A DNA stretch of 64,000 nt from Brachycybe producta (lineage: Eukaryota; Arthropoda; Diplopoda; Playtdesmida; Andrognathidae), in the NCBI GenBank assembly GCA_036925085.1, contig JAUPFP010000003.1, positions 11,810,008 to 11,874,007 on the forward strand, given 5' to 3'. A program made the position numbers and the translations under genes. Under the pieces are notes generated by a model. That model did not search any database and was not told where the DNA came from. It saw nothing but the letters and a program-made list of their open reading frames with translations. Position 1 is the first letter of the stretch. Every line of letters starts with the position of its first letter. Positions 22,330 through 33,489 of this stretch are shown here, one piece after another.

Positions 22330-23015
22330 ACCTTACCAAATAAGAAAAAAATATCCATTAAAATACTCGTAAAAATACGTAAAAATAATTTTAAAAAACA
22401 GAAAAAAAAATCAACACGTGCGCCAATGTGTTGGCTTCATTGTGGCTTTTTTGCGTTCGAAAAGCGGTGACCATCCCTTTTTAGGTTGGTGTACGGCAGA
22501 GTGAGTCGGCAACCCAGGCCCTGAAACGGCCAACCATGGTCATTTCTGGGTTCACGTGGCCCAAAACTGACCACTGCTGTAATAGGTTGAGAACAGGTAA
22601 AACGATTTACTCCCTCACTGGCGTAAACTTTTCGAGCATCGATGACTTAATTGCGGTATTTTAAAATTATTTTTTAGGTATTTTTAGGAGCATTTCAATG
22701 GATGTTTTTTGCTTACAAGCACGTACGCAATGGAGTTTATCATAAGAGGTAGAAATTCGCAATTATTTAAATACTTTTTAAAAATACAACCGCACTTACC
22801 AATTTTTTGTCATTCTATCACTCGATCAGCATATATTTAAGGTGCACATTGCACTTTGAAAACTTAATATTGGACAGCTGTAAATATGAAAAATAAACAT
22901 ATTGCCGCGACTGTGTATTTTAAAAATTAGCGTTTTTTCTTTAACATTGGGTTATGGATCAATAGAAAAACGATGCTAGCACTCTTTGCGGAGATTTTTC
23001 GAAGTAATTTTGTGA
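22330..23015. repeat. Foldback family F copy in Gr-B intron 3
   Basis: It shares CACGTGCGCCAATGTGTTGG, TATCACTCGATCAGCATATA and GGAGATTTTTCGAAGTAATT with the copy at 48190-48898. The left arm is shortened. Confidence 0.75.
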
Positions 23016-23744
23016 TGTAGACATTTAAAATGAAAAGTCACTTCACTTTTAAGTTTTTTTTATAATTTTATTGACTTATTTTTAATTTTAAAAATCATTT
23101 TGGTAAGGCTTGACAATATTTACCAAAAAAATTCCTGTGGGTAATGGTCTCTTTAAATTGTATACAAATTTGAAGTGAATTAATTATAGTAGCTTCTCAC
23201 CTCTAACATTTGTTTGCTGTTGGCAGATTCTGTAGTCAAGGAATGGATCCCATCTAAACATCTTTCAGCCTATAAGGAAATTATGCATGTATTTATGAAA
23301 GAAATGTTGATATGAAATTATCATACAAGGCCGGGTCCACATCAAGCTGACAAAAGTGCAGCATGAGTTCGAGGCAAAAACACAAGAAATATGCGAGAAA
23401 AGCAGGCTTTGAAAACAAAACAAAATGGAAACAACTGTCAGCAGTACTCAAGACAAACCCACACGAAAAGTTGTTTTTATGGCTGTCCATATAAACGTGC
23501 ACAGTAGTCTTAAGAGCCTACAGTGAAAAAAAATTACAAAAATCTTCGCATGTAGGCGCTTCTGTAGCTGTGACGTCAACTTGTGACAAAAAATTCAATT
23601 TCGATACACTTTTGTCCACCATTTTTTCTCTTATCGATGGTCACTTTAGGTTCACTTTAAAATAATGTGTGTGTGTGAAGAACACGCAAATGAAAGTCCA
23701 AGATGGCTGGATAGATAACCTATCCGGATATCCATTCGCTCTAT

Positions 23745-24125
23745 CAGGGCCGTCTTTAAGTTTTTTGTGGGGGCCACAAAAACCCTTAAATCTTGTGCCA
23801 GGGGCTGGAACAAGATTTATTTGAGGCCCCCAACCATGCCTTACAAATAAACTCATTTTTTCCCCCAAGGAACCAGTGTTCTATATATATAAAAAGTATT
23901 CATGATTCCATGATGATTTCCATCTATTGGAACAGGACTTTTATGAAGTAAATCACGTAAGTGAATAGGCCTATTTTTTAAAATAGTAAAATGTTTTGGA
24001 TGTTGGATAAATTGAAATTAAAGATTTAAAAATACAGAAAATAGTGACAATTAACTGACTGAGGCCCTAGTTTAGATGGAGGTCCTGGGCCGGGGCCCAG
24101 TTGCCCCCCAATTAAGATGGCACTG
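23745..24125. mobile_element. Non-autonomous hAT element with 8-bp duplication
   Basis: The ends are CAGGGCCGTCTTTAAG and AAGATGGCACTG, the usual hAT pattern. The target CGCTCTAT is duplicated at 23737-23744 and 24126-24133. 381 bp, no coding sequence. It lies in Gr-B intron 2. Confidence 0.9.
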
Positions 24126-24145
24126 CGCTCTATGAATGCAATTAT

Positions 24146-24459
24146 GAGCCTAGATACACATCCATGTTAAATCCCATAGGACCAAAAAACATCCTTCTAA
24201 CATTTGAAGACCATCCCACAAACATTTGAAGTAGTCTCGTTAAAAATGACTTAGAACAATCAAAAATTAACACCTGATTTCATGTATTGGCTTCACGATG
24301 TTTCCTTTTTATAAGCTTAGCACGTGCAATTATTTTCTATTAATTATTATGTGACTTCAAACCGGGGGGGAAAAAAACTGTTAAAAACCATTTTTAAATC
24401 AAAAACGATCACAGCACCTACATTCGATGAAATTTTGAATAAACACTGTATCTAGGCTC
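24146..24459. mobile_element. TTAA-target MITE (GAGCCTAGATACAC family)
   Basis: The left end is GAGCCTAGATACACA and the right end GTATCTAGGCTC. The right flank is TTAA and the left flank TTAT. Same family as 42657-43185 and 62568-63215. Confidence 0.85.
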
Positions 24460-24749
24460 TTAAAATACATAGGGCTTAATTGGGATTCATTCGCTCTACT
24501 GTATAAACGCAATCAGAATACATTAATTGGGATTCATCTTACGCGGTTTTTCGACTTAAATGGAGACCTCCGAAACGAATTAACCGCTGAAGTTTAGGAG
24601 TGTAGTTTGTGAAACACACCCATCAACAGTCAATGTAAACGTCCAAGAGACTTTTAATAAATTTGAAACCAAGCTAATGTCGAGGGCACACTAGGCCTAA
24701 GCATCAAATACCTTCCAATGCTGGACGAATGATAGCTAGTTTGTCATAC

Positions 24750-25688
24750 TGTAACGAACCACCTTGTGGTGGATAAAATATACCAAAAAGCGGTTGGCTA
24801 GGCCGCTTATTTTATCCTGGTTCGGGAGGAAAGGAACAAATTAATCTCTTTCCGATTCCTCACAAGTTCTTCCTTGTTGAACTTTTACAGTAAAATGGAT
24901 CTTTTAGCTGTCTGCTACCCCTCGGGCTTTCGCCCGTTAAAAGCTAGTTGATCGTGCTGTCCTTTGAAGTTGCATCTAGAAGTGTTGATCTTCGTTTTCA
25001 CCCGGATTGGTAATTCGAGATGAAGACGTTGTTAGAACTTTCGTTCTCTCCAATAAGTATAAAAAATAAGACTTGGCAATTTTAAAGTATAATAACCATT
25101 TATGTACAATCCTTTCTATCGAGGTCTATCCCAAATTGGGCATAATTCTTTGTTTACAGAATGCTTTCAATGAATGCTTGTTAGTCTTTAAAAAGACTGT
25201 TCTCTCTGAACAAACTTGAGCATAGATTCGTTGTCTCAAGAGTGCTTGAATTACATAAAAATACACGGCCTTTTATACCCAAAAAGAGGATACTGAGAAC
25301 ACTTTCTCAGTATTCTCTGATTGGGCAAAATCACAAGTAAAAACCAAACTGGCCAATCAATGTGATTGACCAGTGGTCAACAAAATATAGAAAAATGATT
25401 CATTCTATTTAAAAACCAATATTCCAAGAAAAATACAACCCCATTGACTTAATGCTACTGCTTATCAGGACAATCTTTTTGTATTAAGGGGTGGGACTGG
25501 GAGAGAAAGATACCAAGACCCAAAAGGTGACCCAAGGCAGGATATTGACGTTGTCAGCTGATAGAACTAGGTCAATCCTCTGTACATCAGTACAGAGGGT
25601 TGACAAAGTTCTATGCCAATCCAAAACAAAAACAAACGATCCACAAAAAACTAAGTGAGCCAGGAGCGCTCCTGGACTGATCGTTTCA
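24750..25688 (-). mobile_element. Solo LTR, 4-bp duplication ATAC
   Basis: On the minus strand it runs TGAAACGATCAGTCCAGG ... GGTTCGTTACA. ATAC is repeated at 24746-24749 and 25689-25692. A GGGTATAAAAGG promoter-like box is on the minus strand near 25275. Same subfamily as 60005-60839. Non-coding fossil. Confidence 0.9.
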
Positions 25689-25996
25689 ATACAGTGTGGC
25701 TGTGAGATGGATGTCTAGTGTCGGATGCCAAGCGTTCAACATTCTACATTGGAGTGTATTGGAAGGCATTCGGGTAGGTGTCGGTTCCCTCGTTCCATGT
25801 CAAAGGGCCCCCTCCAAACATTGGAATGTGTTCATACCACCATTCGTGACTTCGCCACACAAGGCGTCTAGAGTTTGGAACAAGTTTCAAAAGAACCTTC
25901 TTCTACGCGCGCAAACGTTTTTTTTTTCTTTTCAGTTTCGTTCGTCTTTTGTTCATATTGGTTGCCCCAACGTTGAAAAGAACATTGGACACATAT

Positions 25997-26696
25997 TGTG
26001 ACGATCCTGGCCTTAGCGCGTTTTTAGCTGATTGTTGCTACTAATATTTTCGTTTCATCTTTTATTTTGGGTCACCTGGCACCACTTGTGCTTGTGTGAC
26101 CCAATTACTTGAAAGCGCTTATGGATGAATCCTCCCTTTTAAGCCATTGTGATTAACTTTTGCTTGATTGCATTTATGCGTTTTTAATTCAAAGTTGTTT
26201 TCTTATTTTTATTAACATTTAGGTGTGAAGTCCAAGGTTGTCATGCAAGTGGCCCAATCCTTTGATTGTTCCATTTGTTCTCCAAATCATTAAAGTATAC
26301 CCAATCCCAAGCCCTGAGAGATTTTAATTTTGTGTCATTTTAAAGCACAGTGTTTTGTTCCCAGTTCGTTTACGAAATAAAGTTATTTTATTCTAAAACT
26401 TTGGTCGCCATTATTTTTACTCTTCGAGAACATCATTTTGATTTCAGTATTTTCACCAAGCCGTCATCCCAAAGAAGGAATACCAGGTGAAAACCTGAAC
26501 TACAAGCAAGCAATAATTAAACAAAAAGATTCCTGAAGTTGTAAACGTCCTTTTCAGGGCTAGTGAGGACGTTGTAAAGGTTGTATATTGGCCTACTCCT
26601 CCCGGATCAGGCGAAATAGGTGCGGCATAGCCAACCACCTTTAGGGGCGAGTACAAAACTCGCCTTGTACGTTCAAGGGAGGAAGGGTACGTCACA
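25997..26696 (+). mobile_element. Solo LTR, different subfamily
   Basis: It starts TGTGACGATCCTGGCC and ends GGGTACGTCACA. The flanks are ATAT and ATAG, a one-base difference. A GAAATAAAG polyadenylation-like signal lies near 26380. The end directly abuts the next LTR's target duplication. Confidence 0.75.
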
Positions 26697-26700
26697 ATAG

Positions 26701-27620
26701 TGTGACGGACCTTTTTCCGTTAGTAGAATCTGCTCTTTTACGTTAATACGAGCGAGTTTACACTCGTATTGATAGTGAGTGGCTAGTTCACTAATTCTAC
26801 TGGCCCGGGAGAACTAGACCAATATAATGTCTATTTTATGTCCTCACTAGTCTCTGGCAAAAGACTTCACAGTCTTGAGGATCTTTAATCTCTGTATCTC
26901 TCGGACTTTCGTCCGTAAATCTGCCCTAAGAATCGTGCAAAATATACTTACTCTCTTGCGTTGCAGGTTTGCACCTGTTGGGACCTCGAAGTATCCAAAA
27001 AGGGTGAAGAGCTGCAAGGATGAAATTCGCAACCGCGAAGTTAATGTTACAATTAATAAAACCACTGGTTAAGTTGAATATAAAATTGGAAGCTTTATTC
27101 CATATGAAAATATATATAAAAAAACGAACTGGTTGAACACAATCACTTAAAAATATCGCTTGAAAATAATAACTAAAAAACATAGCCAAAATTGGGCATA
27201 GGTTCAGTGTTTTTACAATCTCTCTCGAATATCGAAAATTAACTCTTTATATGCCCTGAGAATCCAGAAGTCGGATTCTCAGGGCACAAACCTACAATTG
27301 GTTAAAATAATATTTTGGCCCAAATAGACCAATCAAAAGATTGATCTATTTGGCCAAAATCATGATTCATCCCCTGTTATCACACGTAAGTGGTAACAGG
27401 GAAAAACGAAAACAAAATCGAATTAAAAACAAATAAATCCACTCATGTGGAAGTAAAATTAACAGGGAACGAAAAGGTCAAGATAAAACATATGGAATCT
27501 GGGTCACTCGGTACCAAAAGTACCGAGTTGCCCAGAAGCCAAACAAAATACAGGGTGAAGTAAACCCAAACGAAAGCGCAAATAATAAGAAAAAAATAAG
27601 CGGCGGACCCAAACGTCTCA
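26701..27620 (-). mobile_element. Solo LTR, 4-bp duplication ATAG
   Basis: The ends are TGTGACGGACC and AAACGTCTCA on the plus strand, with ATAG at 26697-26700 and 27621-27624. A GCATATAAAGAG box is on the minus strand near 27250. It lies 75 bp from the donor of Gr-B exon 2. Confidence 0.85.
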
Positions 27621-28754
27621 ATAGTGTGTCCTAGTTCTTAACCATGTTTAACAGTTGTTTTTAGTCTAGCTACTACGCAAATCTTAGTACTTACCGAACT
27701 GTTGATTATGATTGCCATAACAGTAAAAGTAATCAAAACAAAAATCGCACAGCAACACCAAAGAACCTGTATTGCCTTAAAAACACCACTTTGGCAGAAA
27801 AATATTGCACTGTAGATGCTGCTTGATGTGATAAAAATGTTTGTGGTATAAAATGTTAAAATGAAGGGACCAAAATATTTATTGAAAATATTGACTACTT
27901 TAACTATTTTCATGTAAGTTGAACGATGATATTCAATGTCCAATCCAAGTCCGTCGTGGGATTTTTTTCTACCACGTGATGTTTTAACGTCTAGCTCCAA
28001 CGCATTGTTGAAATGTTCAAAAGTGAAATACAGCATAAGAGAAATATGAAAGTAGACAGTGACAGGAAAAACCAGGTATATCATAGAAATGAGAGCCATG
28101 ATGAACCACAAAATGTGTAAAGTGTCGGTCACTTGTGATGAATAGGACAATTCTATTGGTATTACGACATTGTCGGTCGAATCATTCCAAAATAGGCCAT
28201 TTTTTAACATAATGACCATAGCTGTGGACAAATAAAATGTAATATAAAAATATCAATTGCAATATTAATTATGAGGGGGGGGGGTGACTGGAAAAAATGC
28301 CTGCACCTTTGTAATAACTAGGGCTAGGATTTTTATGCAATAATATCAAGCAACTGTTTCTCAATCTGTCTCTCAAGGGACAATTGTGAAGTAATAACCT
28401 CGTTTAGATCAACCAAAAATTATGGATTTCTTTTTAAAAATCAAAGACACTGTTTGGAGGCTAGAAATCTAGTTGACAACTGATAGTAACTATAGTAGGT
28501 AGCTATACGACCTGACCAGCCTTTTTGATTAGAAAAAAAAGCATTACAAACGTCTTCAAAATTAGGGTCATTGAAACTAACATTTATTTTCACTTTTTTT
28601 TCTTTAATCGAGATAAGTACCATACTACGGAGCCCTGTTGAGGACATGAAATATTTTTTTATTTTGTCTGGACGAGATACTAAGTCTGGTCTGGACGAAA
28701 GAATGAATAGATGAATATTGTGTGGCAACTCTAAAACCTGAAACAAAATACATA

Positions 28755-29690
28755 TCGAATTGGTTGATTCAAATATCTTGGCTTAACCTTATCAAACGAA
28801 CATGCTTCGGAAAGAACACATAACCAATGCAGTCAGTAAAGCTAAAACTGAGTGAGTGAGTGAGTGTGACAGAGTGAGGATTCCATACACTGCAGCAATA
28901 ATCAAGATGAGGCCGAACCAATGCTTGATAGGCAATAGTTTTAACTTGTGCATAGCAGGTGCCCAATGTTTTTTGACTAAAATGTAGCATTTGTAGAGCT
29001 TTCGCAATAACACCATCAATGTTTTTTTTCAAAAAAGGTCATCTGTCATTGTAACCCCCAAGTACTTATAACACTTGACACTCCGAAGAATAATGTCATT
29101 CTTACTATAATTGAACACAATTGGATTTCTACCCCCCAGTTAGCCTCATAACACTACACTTCTCCTCATTCAACTGAAGTTGCCATGTATTACACCATAC
29201 CTCAATTGCCTTCAAGTCTAGAGCTAATGTTTCACAGTCTTGGATACCATCAACCTCTTTGTAAATTAGAGTATCATCAGCAAATAGGTTTTATATTTTC
29301 TGGTTTTGACAATGCATTTTCTATGCTGCACTTGGACTCTTGTCCCTCTGCCATAGGCCTTTATGGCTGCTTGCAGAGTAATTTTTCAAATTCAAAAATT
29401 CAAATAGTCTACAGTTGCTGCCAATTGTGCTGCTGAGGTCATTAATAAATATCAGGAACAAAAGAGGACCCAGCATACCACCCTGGGGTACACCATAATT
29501 AACAGCCAACCACTCTGAGTGAGACCCATTTATAACTACCCTTTATTTCCTATCACTTAAAAAAGAAGTTACCCATTTGGTTACCTGCCCTCCAACCATT
29601 GAACACTGATCTACTGTAACATGGGTGCGGAACAACGTAACCACTTTTTAAATTAAATTATGTGATTTTTTTTACATTCTGTGGGGCTGC
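28755..29690 (-). mobile_element. CR1/L2-like LINE fragment
   Basis: The reverse transcriptase segment reads [23 protein letters not shown], then (after an insertion) ADDTLIYKEV, then ALQMLHFSQKTLGTCYAQVKTIAYQALVRPHLDYCCSVWNP. The FADD box is split by the insertion at 29290-29405. Both ends are truncated. Confidence 0.85.
29289..29406 (+). mobile_element. LINE 3'-end fragment inserted in the LINE above
   Basis: GTTTTGACAATGCATTTTCT...GGCTGCTTGCAGAGTAATTT with a CAAATTCAAA tail matches the 3' end of the LINE at 52130-54065, in opposite orientation to its host LINE. CAAATAG occurs on both sides, a likely 7-bp target duplication. Confidence 0.85.
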
Positions 29691-30492
29691 GCCCACCAGA
29701 TCCCCAGTAACATGCTTAATTTAACGTGACACCACCTAATCACCAATATAAAAAGTATAGTGTTCTCCCAACTCTATATGCATTTTGTTACGGTTTTTAG
29801 TTATCCTACAATGTTCATCCTTTCATCCAGACCCTACTTAGTATTTCGTCTGGACAACTTGTAGTATCTCATCCGGACGAGATCAAAAATATCTTATGTC
29901 CCCAACAGGGCTCCGTAGTACCATGTTGTGCAGAGGCATTATTCCGCTGACCCTCGCCCAGGCTAAAAACTTTTAAAAGTAAATTCATACTTGCTGCAGA
30001 AAAAACCACGAACAACAGACTCAACAAAAGAAGAATATTAAATGTTTTAATTTTGCAAGATAAAACCGTGCTGTAGTTAATGATTTTGACGAGATACGAA
30101 TATTCTTTGAAAAATGTTGTAAAACAACCTTTTTCGCAAATAACAAAGTACATGGTATTGCTTACTGCAACTTGGAACAGCCACATTAACAGACAGAGAA
30201 GAATAGCTAACACATTAAAGGTTAATTGAGTAATGTGTGTCACAGTAGGCACTAATAGACCCAAAAAGAAAATCCAGTTTATTGTTGTCATAAAAAAGGA
30301 ATAATATCTCCATAAGATTGTTTCTGAAGCTTTTTTCTCGAAAAACAAACCTCCTTACTTCAGCCAGAAAATCAAAGGCTTCATAACGTCGTAAACATCT
30401 TCAGAATCATTTATATTCAATTGTGATTTTTCGTCATTAGATACTTTATAAAAATACACGTTATTAGATGATTTTTTTCTGGATTTTATCAT

Positions 30493-30889
30493 GTTTTTCC
30501 CCCTTTAAATTTTTATGCTTTGCTTTTTTTGCTGAATGATTTGAAGGATTTTACGAAACATCTAAAAGTAATAATGTTTTGTGAAGTTTTTAGTGTAAGG
30601 AATATTTATTGATACTAATAGTTGTCATTGGTTACATAAAAAAATGTTTATTTATTGTTTTTTTATTAAACTTTTTGTGTTTTTAGACTGTGTATTTTAA
30701 AAGTTAATTTTCTTTAATGGAATGGTACTTAGTAATTAGTAAATTAAAATAACTTATTATTTGGAAGGTGTTAATGTTGACAATTGGTGAGAATTAATCA
30801 TTACTGAGTATGTTTTACATTTACTTGAATGATTTAATACACATGGGACTCTTCCTGGCTGCTTTATTGAGTAAGTTAGTAGTACCATA
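30493..30889. other. Gr-B upstream region, no element recognised
   Basis: AT-rich 5' flank of Gr-B. No promoter element could be assigned with confidence. Confidence 0.4.
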
Positions 30890-30999
30890 CACCCGCCTAG
30901 CTACAAAAACAGGTGCGGGGCCCCTGGTGGGTCGCGGGTCAACGTCTTTTTTCGCCACCCACCAGGGGCCCCGCACCTGTTTTTTTATTTAGGAGGGTG
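30890..30999. mobile_element. GC-rich 110-bp hairpin MITE
   Basis: The ends are CACCCGCCTA and TAGGAGGGTG, with TA on each side. The inner arms ACAGGTGCGGGGCCCCTGG and their exact complement form a strong stem. It stands out from its AT-rich setting. Confidence 0.85.
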
Positions 31000-31214
31000 T
31001 ATTGAGGTTGGTGATTTATGTATGTCACCTCAACCACCCCCAAAACCGGTTTTTAGTGTTTAATACCGCCCCACCCCCAAAAATATTTTCCTGTCCATCC
31101 CACTAAATGTTTTTCATCCCGCCCACCCCCAAAACCTTTTTTTTTTAGTCTGTGATACCATCCCGCCCTCAAAATATTTTCCTATTCCTCCCACTAAATG
31201 TTTTTTGTTTTTCT

Positions 31215-31625
31215 TTCAACATTATGAACAAAATGGTGGCGATTGGGGCCCCAAAATGTTTTTAAAGCCTTATTTACAGGTTGTGGGGGTAAATGGTGAT
31301 AAAAATATGGCTCGTGAGCCACAAAATATGGCCCACCAGTAACATTTTAAAAATTAATAATTATAAATAATAATTTTTATTATTTTGTATTTTACATGTA
31401 AACTTTTACACTTGTCTCAACATTAGGAACAAAATGGCGGCGATTGAGGCCCCAAAATGTTTTTAATGACCAATTTACAAGGAATAGGAGGTTAAATTGT
31501 GATAAAAAATGTGGCTCGCGAGCCACAAAAAGCGGCACACAAGTCACATTTTAAAAATTAATAATTAATATTAAGAAATAAATAGAAAAAAACATTTTGT
31601 ATTTTATGTGTAAACTTTACACTTG
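31215..31625. repeat. Two-copy tandem duplication, about 205 bp each
   Basis: Both copies contain GAACAAAATGG(T/C)GGCGATT, GGCCCCAAAATGTTTTTAA, GTGGCTCGCGAGCCACAAA-like text and ATTTTAAAAATTAATAATTA. Upstream (31040-31200) are C-rich lines CCGCCC(A)CCCCCAAAA. Confidence 0.85.
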
Positions 31626-31964
31626 TTTTATGTATGTGTGTGTATGTATGTATGCATGCATGCTCATTCATTTTTATTAACTTTTGCAATGATGCGTTTT
31701 TTGTACATTTGTTTGGTGTGTGTGGGTGGTACACATGTTTATAAAAAATATTACCTGTTACCATGATTTTTGCTGGGGTCGATTGCACAGACTGTTACCC
31801 ACGATGTTACAGACTCATCGTTTTTCTATGTTCATGGTGTACCACTAGTAGAAATGTATGATGTGCCTCTCTGAAAATTTAATCATTACTGAGAGAGACC
31901 TGTACTTTTAAAAGTAGAGGGCACTGTTTAACTTGTTTGAACCCCTCCCCTATGTGTGAAAATT

Positions 31965-32335
31965 CAATTTCCTGTCCACACCAGTTTGATCTACATTTAG
32001 TTAAAATAATTTCCATCACCCCAAACTTGTTCAAACTTGTTTTACCCTCCTCACCATACATGTGTGACTTCAATTTCCTGTCCACACCTGTTCAAACTTG
32101 CTTTACCCTTCTCACCATACATGTGTGACTTCAATTTCCTGTCCACACCTGTTCAAACTTGCTTTACCCTCCTCACCATACATGTGTGACTTCAATTTCC
32201 TGTCCACACCTGTTCAAACTTGTTTTACCCTCCTCACCATACATGTGTGACTTCAATTTCCTGTCCACACCTGTTCAAACTTGTTTTACTCCCTCACCCC
32301 CTGTGTGAATTCAATTTCCTGCCCTTCATCTGTCC
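31965..32335. repeat. 61-bp minisatellite, about 5-6 copies
   Basis: The unit contains TTCAAACTTGCTTTACCCTC, CTCACCATACATGTGTGACT and TCAATTTCCTGTCCACACCT plus G. The last copies diverge. Confidence 0.95.
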
Positions 32336-32356
32336 AGTCTTGTTCTTGATCTAAAA

Positions 32357-32358
<2 letters not shown>

Positions 32359-32447
<89 letters not shown>

Positions 32448-32473
32448 ATATATATTTACATATAATATATATT

Positions 32474-32507
<34 letters not shown>

Positions 32508-32510
32508 TTG
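32359..32510. repeat. (AT)n microsatellite
   Basis: Long AT dinucleotide run with a few TTTATATATAAT interruptions. Confidence 0.98.
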
Positions 32511-32839
32511 AAAAAATTTCAAAATAGAATTTTATGGCAGTTTCAAAATAAAAATAAATAAATAGGAAAAATTGTAGACCCCAATTTTATGAAGAAATGG
32601 TTTTTTTCTTGATTTTTGATTTTAGAAATAAAATTATAATTTCTTATCAGTAGAATCCTGCATTTTTATTTTTTGAGGGTCGGCCAAGCTGGTTCAACAT
32701 ACAAGGAGAGGTTCCTCATGATCGACCAGAAATCAGCCAGGCCAAATGAAGCACCCGGGCCAAATGAAATGAACGGGCCTAATTAAGCGGCCAAGTCAAA
32801 TAAAGCGGCCGGGCTGAATTGAAGGCAATTAATTCTCAG

Positions 32840-33420
32840 GTAATAGTGGTTTGTAGCTTAAAATTGTTGCTCCCGGTTTTGGGGCTATTTCTTAATTTAA
32901 TCATTCCATTCAAGTTTTAAATAGAACTAAGTGTGCTGAACACGTTGCAGCAATCGGCTTTGAAATTAGTCAAGTAGTTTTTAAGCTATAACGTTTTTAC
33001 TAAAAACGCCATTTAGGCTTGAAAATTTTCTTTTTTGTCGCAATCTTGGAAACCACGTTTTTAGTTTTTTACCCTTTTTGCTTTCAGTTTTTTGCCATTT
33101 AAACTAACACTTCTGACATCCAAGTTAAATCTTCACTGTTCTTGATAGTATTTGGCCTGCTGAACACGTTTCTAGAATCGGATTTCAATTTGGATAAGTA
33201 GTTTTCATCATAAAACCTTTTGAATTAGATTCTGTCTTTTTTTAATTTTTTTGTAAAAGGTGCCATTTATCCTGTTTTTTTGTTTGTTTCATAAATATTT
33301 CTTTAGTTTTGAGGTGGCTTGGTCTACTGAAGACACTGGTGGAATCAGAATTGGAATCAGATTAGTACTTTTTGAGTTATTACTATTTTTCAAAAAACAA
33401 ATTTTTTCTTTTCTTTTCTT
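32840..33420. repeat. Old diverged tandem repeat, about 230-bp period
   Basis: Three diverged lines share (GT)GCTGAACACGTT, AATCGG(A/C)TTT and AAGTAGTTTT followed by a T-rich CCATTTA/TTTTT part. Confidence 0.5.
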
Positions 33421-33489
33421 TTTTTTCTGTTTTGGTTCACTTACAAGCTTAATTTTTGGGCTCATTTGGTTTTTATTTTTAGTAGTGGG

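Larger units (their letters stand above)
28621..29915. mobile_element. TIR DNA transposon filled by a LINE
   Basis: Both ends carry ACTACGGAGCCCTGTTG, then GGGGACAT/GAGGACAT and GTC(T/C)GGACGAGATAC-type text for about 110 bp, inverted. The flanks share ACCAT. The middle (about 28755-29690) is a minus-strand CR1-like LINE. A short relative of the terminus is near 55670. It lies in Gr-B intron 1, ending about 75 bp from exon 1. Confidence 0.75.
21772..30492 (-). pseudogene. Gustatory receptor Gr-B, complete plan with one in-frame stop
   Basis: Exons: 1, 30492-29991; 2, 28221-27695; 3, 23269-23201 (AERCLDGIHSLTT); 4, 22057-21968 (LTLFSTRLNGPPVG then GFFTVTKQ); 5, 21876-21772 (LTGTLFTYIFLFIQFRPED then stop). 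They total 1293 bp or 431 codons, with GT-AG borders and phases 1,0,0,0 as in the other Gr genes. The Gr signature TYIFLFIQF closes the protein. One defect is visible: TAA at 30357-30355 within MKPLIFWLK-stop-GGLFFEKK, where Gr-A has Phe. Everything else is open, so this is a very young pseudogene, a segregating null allele, or a sequencing error. Introns carry a TIR element with a LINE (intron 1), and three solo LTRs, a hAT and a MITE (intron 2). Confidence 0.85.

Noticed and set aside
24750-27620. Complete LTR retroelement formed by the three LTRs
   Set aside because: Subfamilies and orientations differ, each can be delimited individually, and no internal coding region is present.
30355-30357. 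Programmed readthrough or selenocysteine at the Gr-B stop
   Set aside because: The codon is TAA, not TGA, and no readthrough context or SECIS-like structure was recognised. A null mutation or error is simpler.
30349-30362. GTAAGG overlapping the Gr-B stop as a real splice donor
   Set aside because: Sequence immediately after it stays collinear with Gr-A coding (GGLFF...WRYYSFF), so no intron is expected there.
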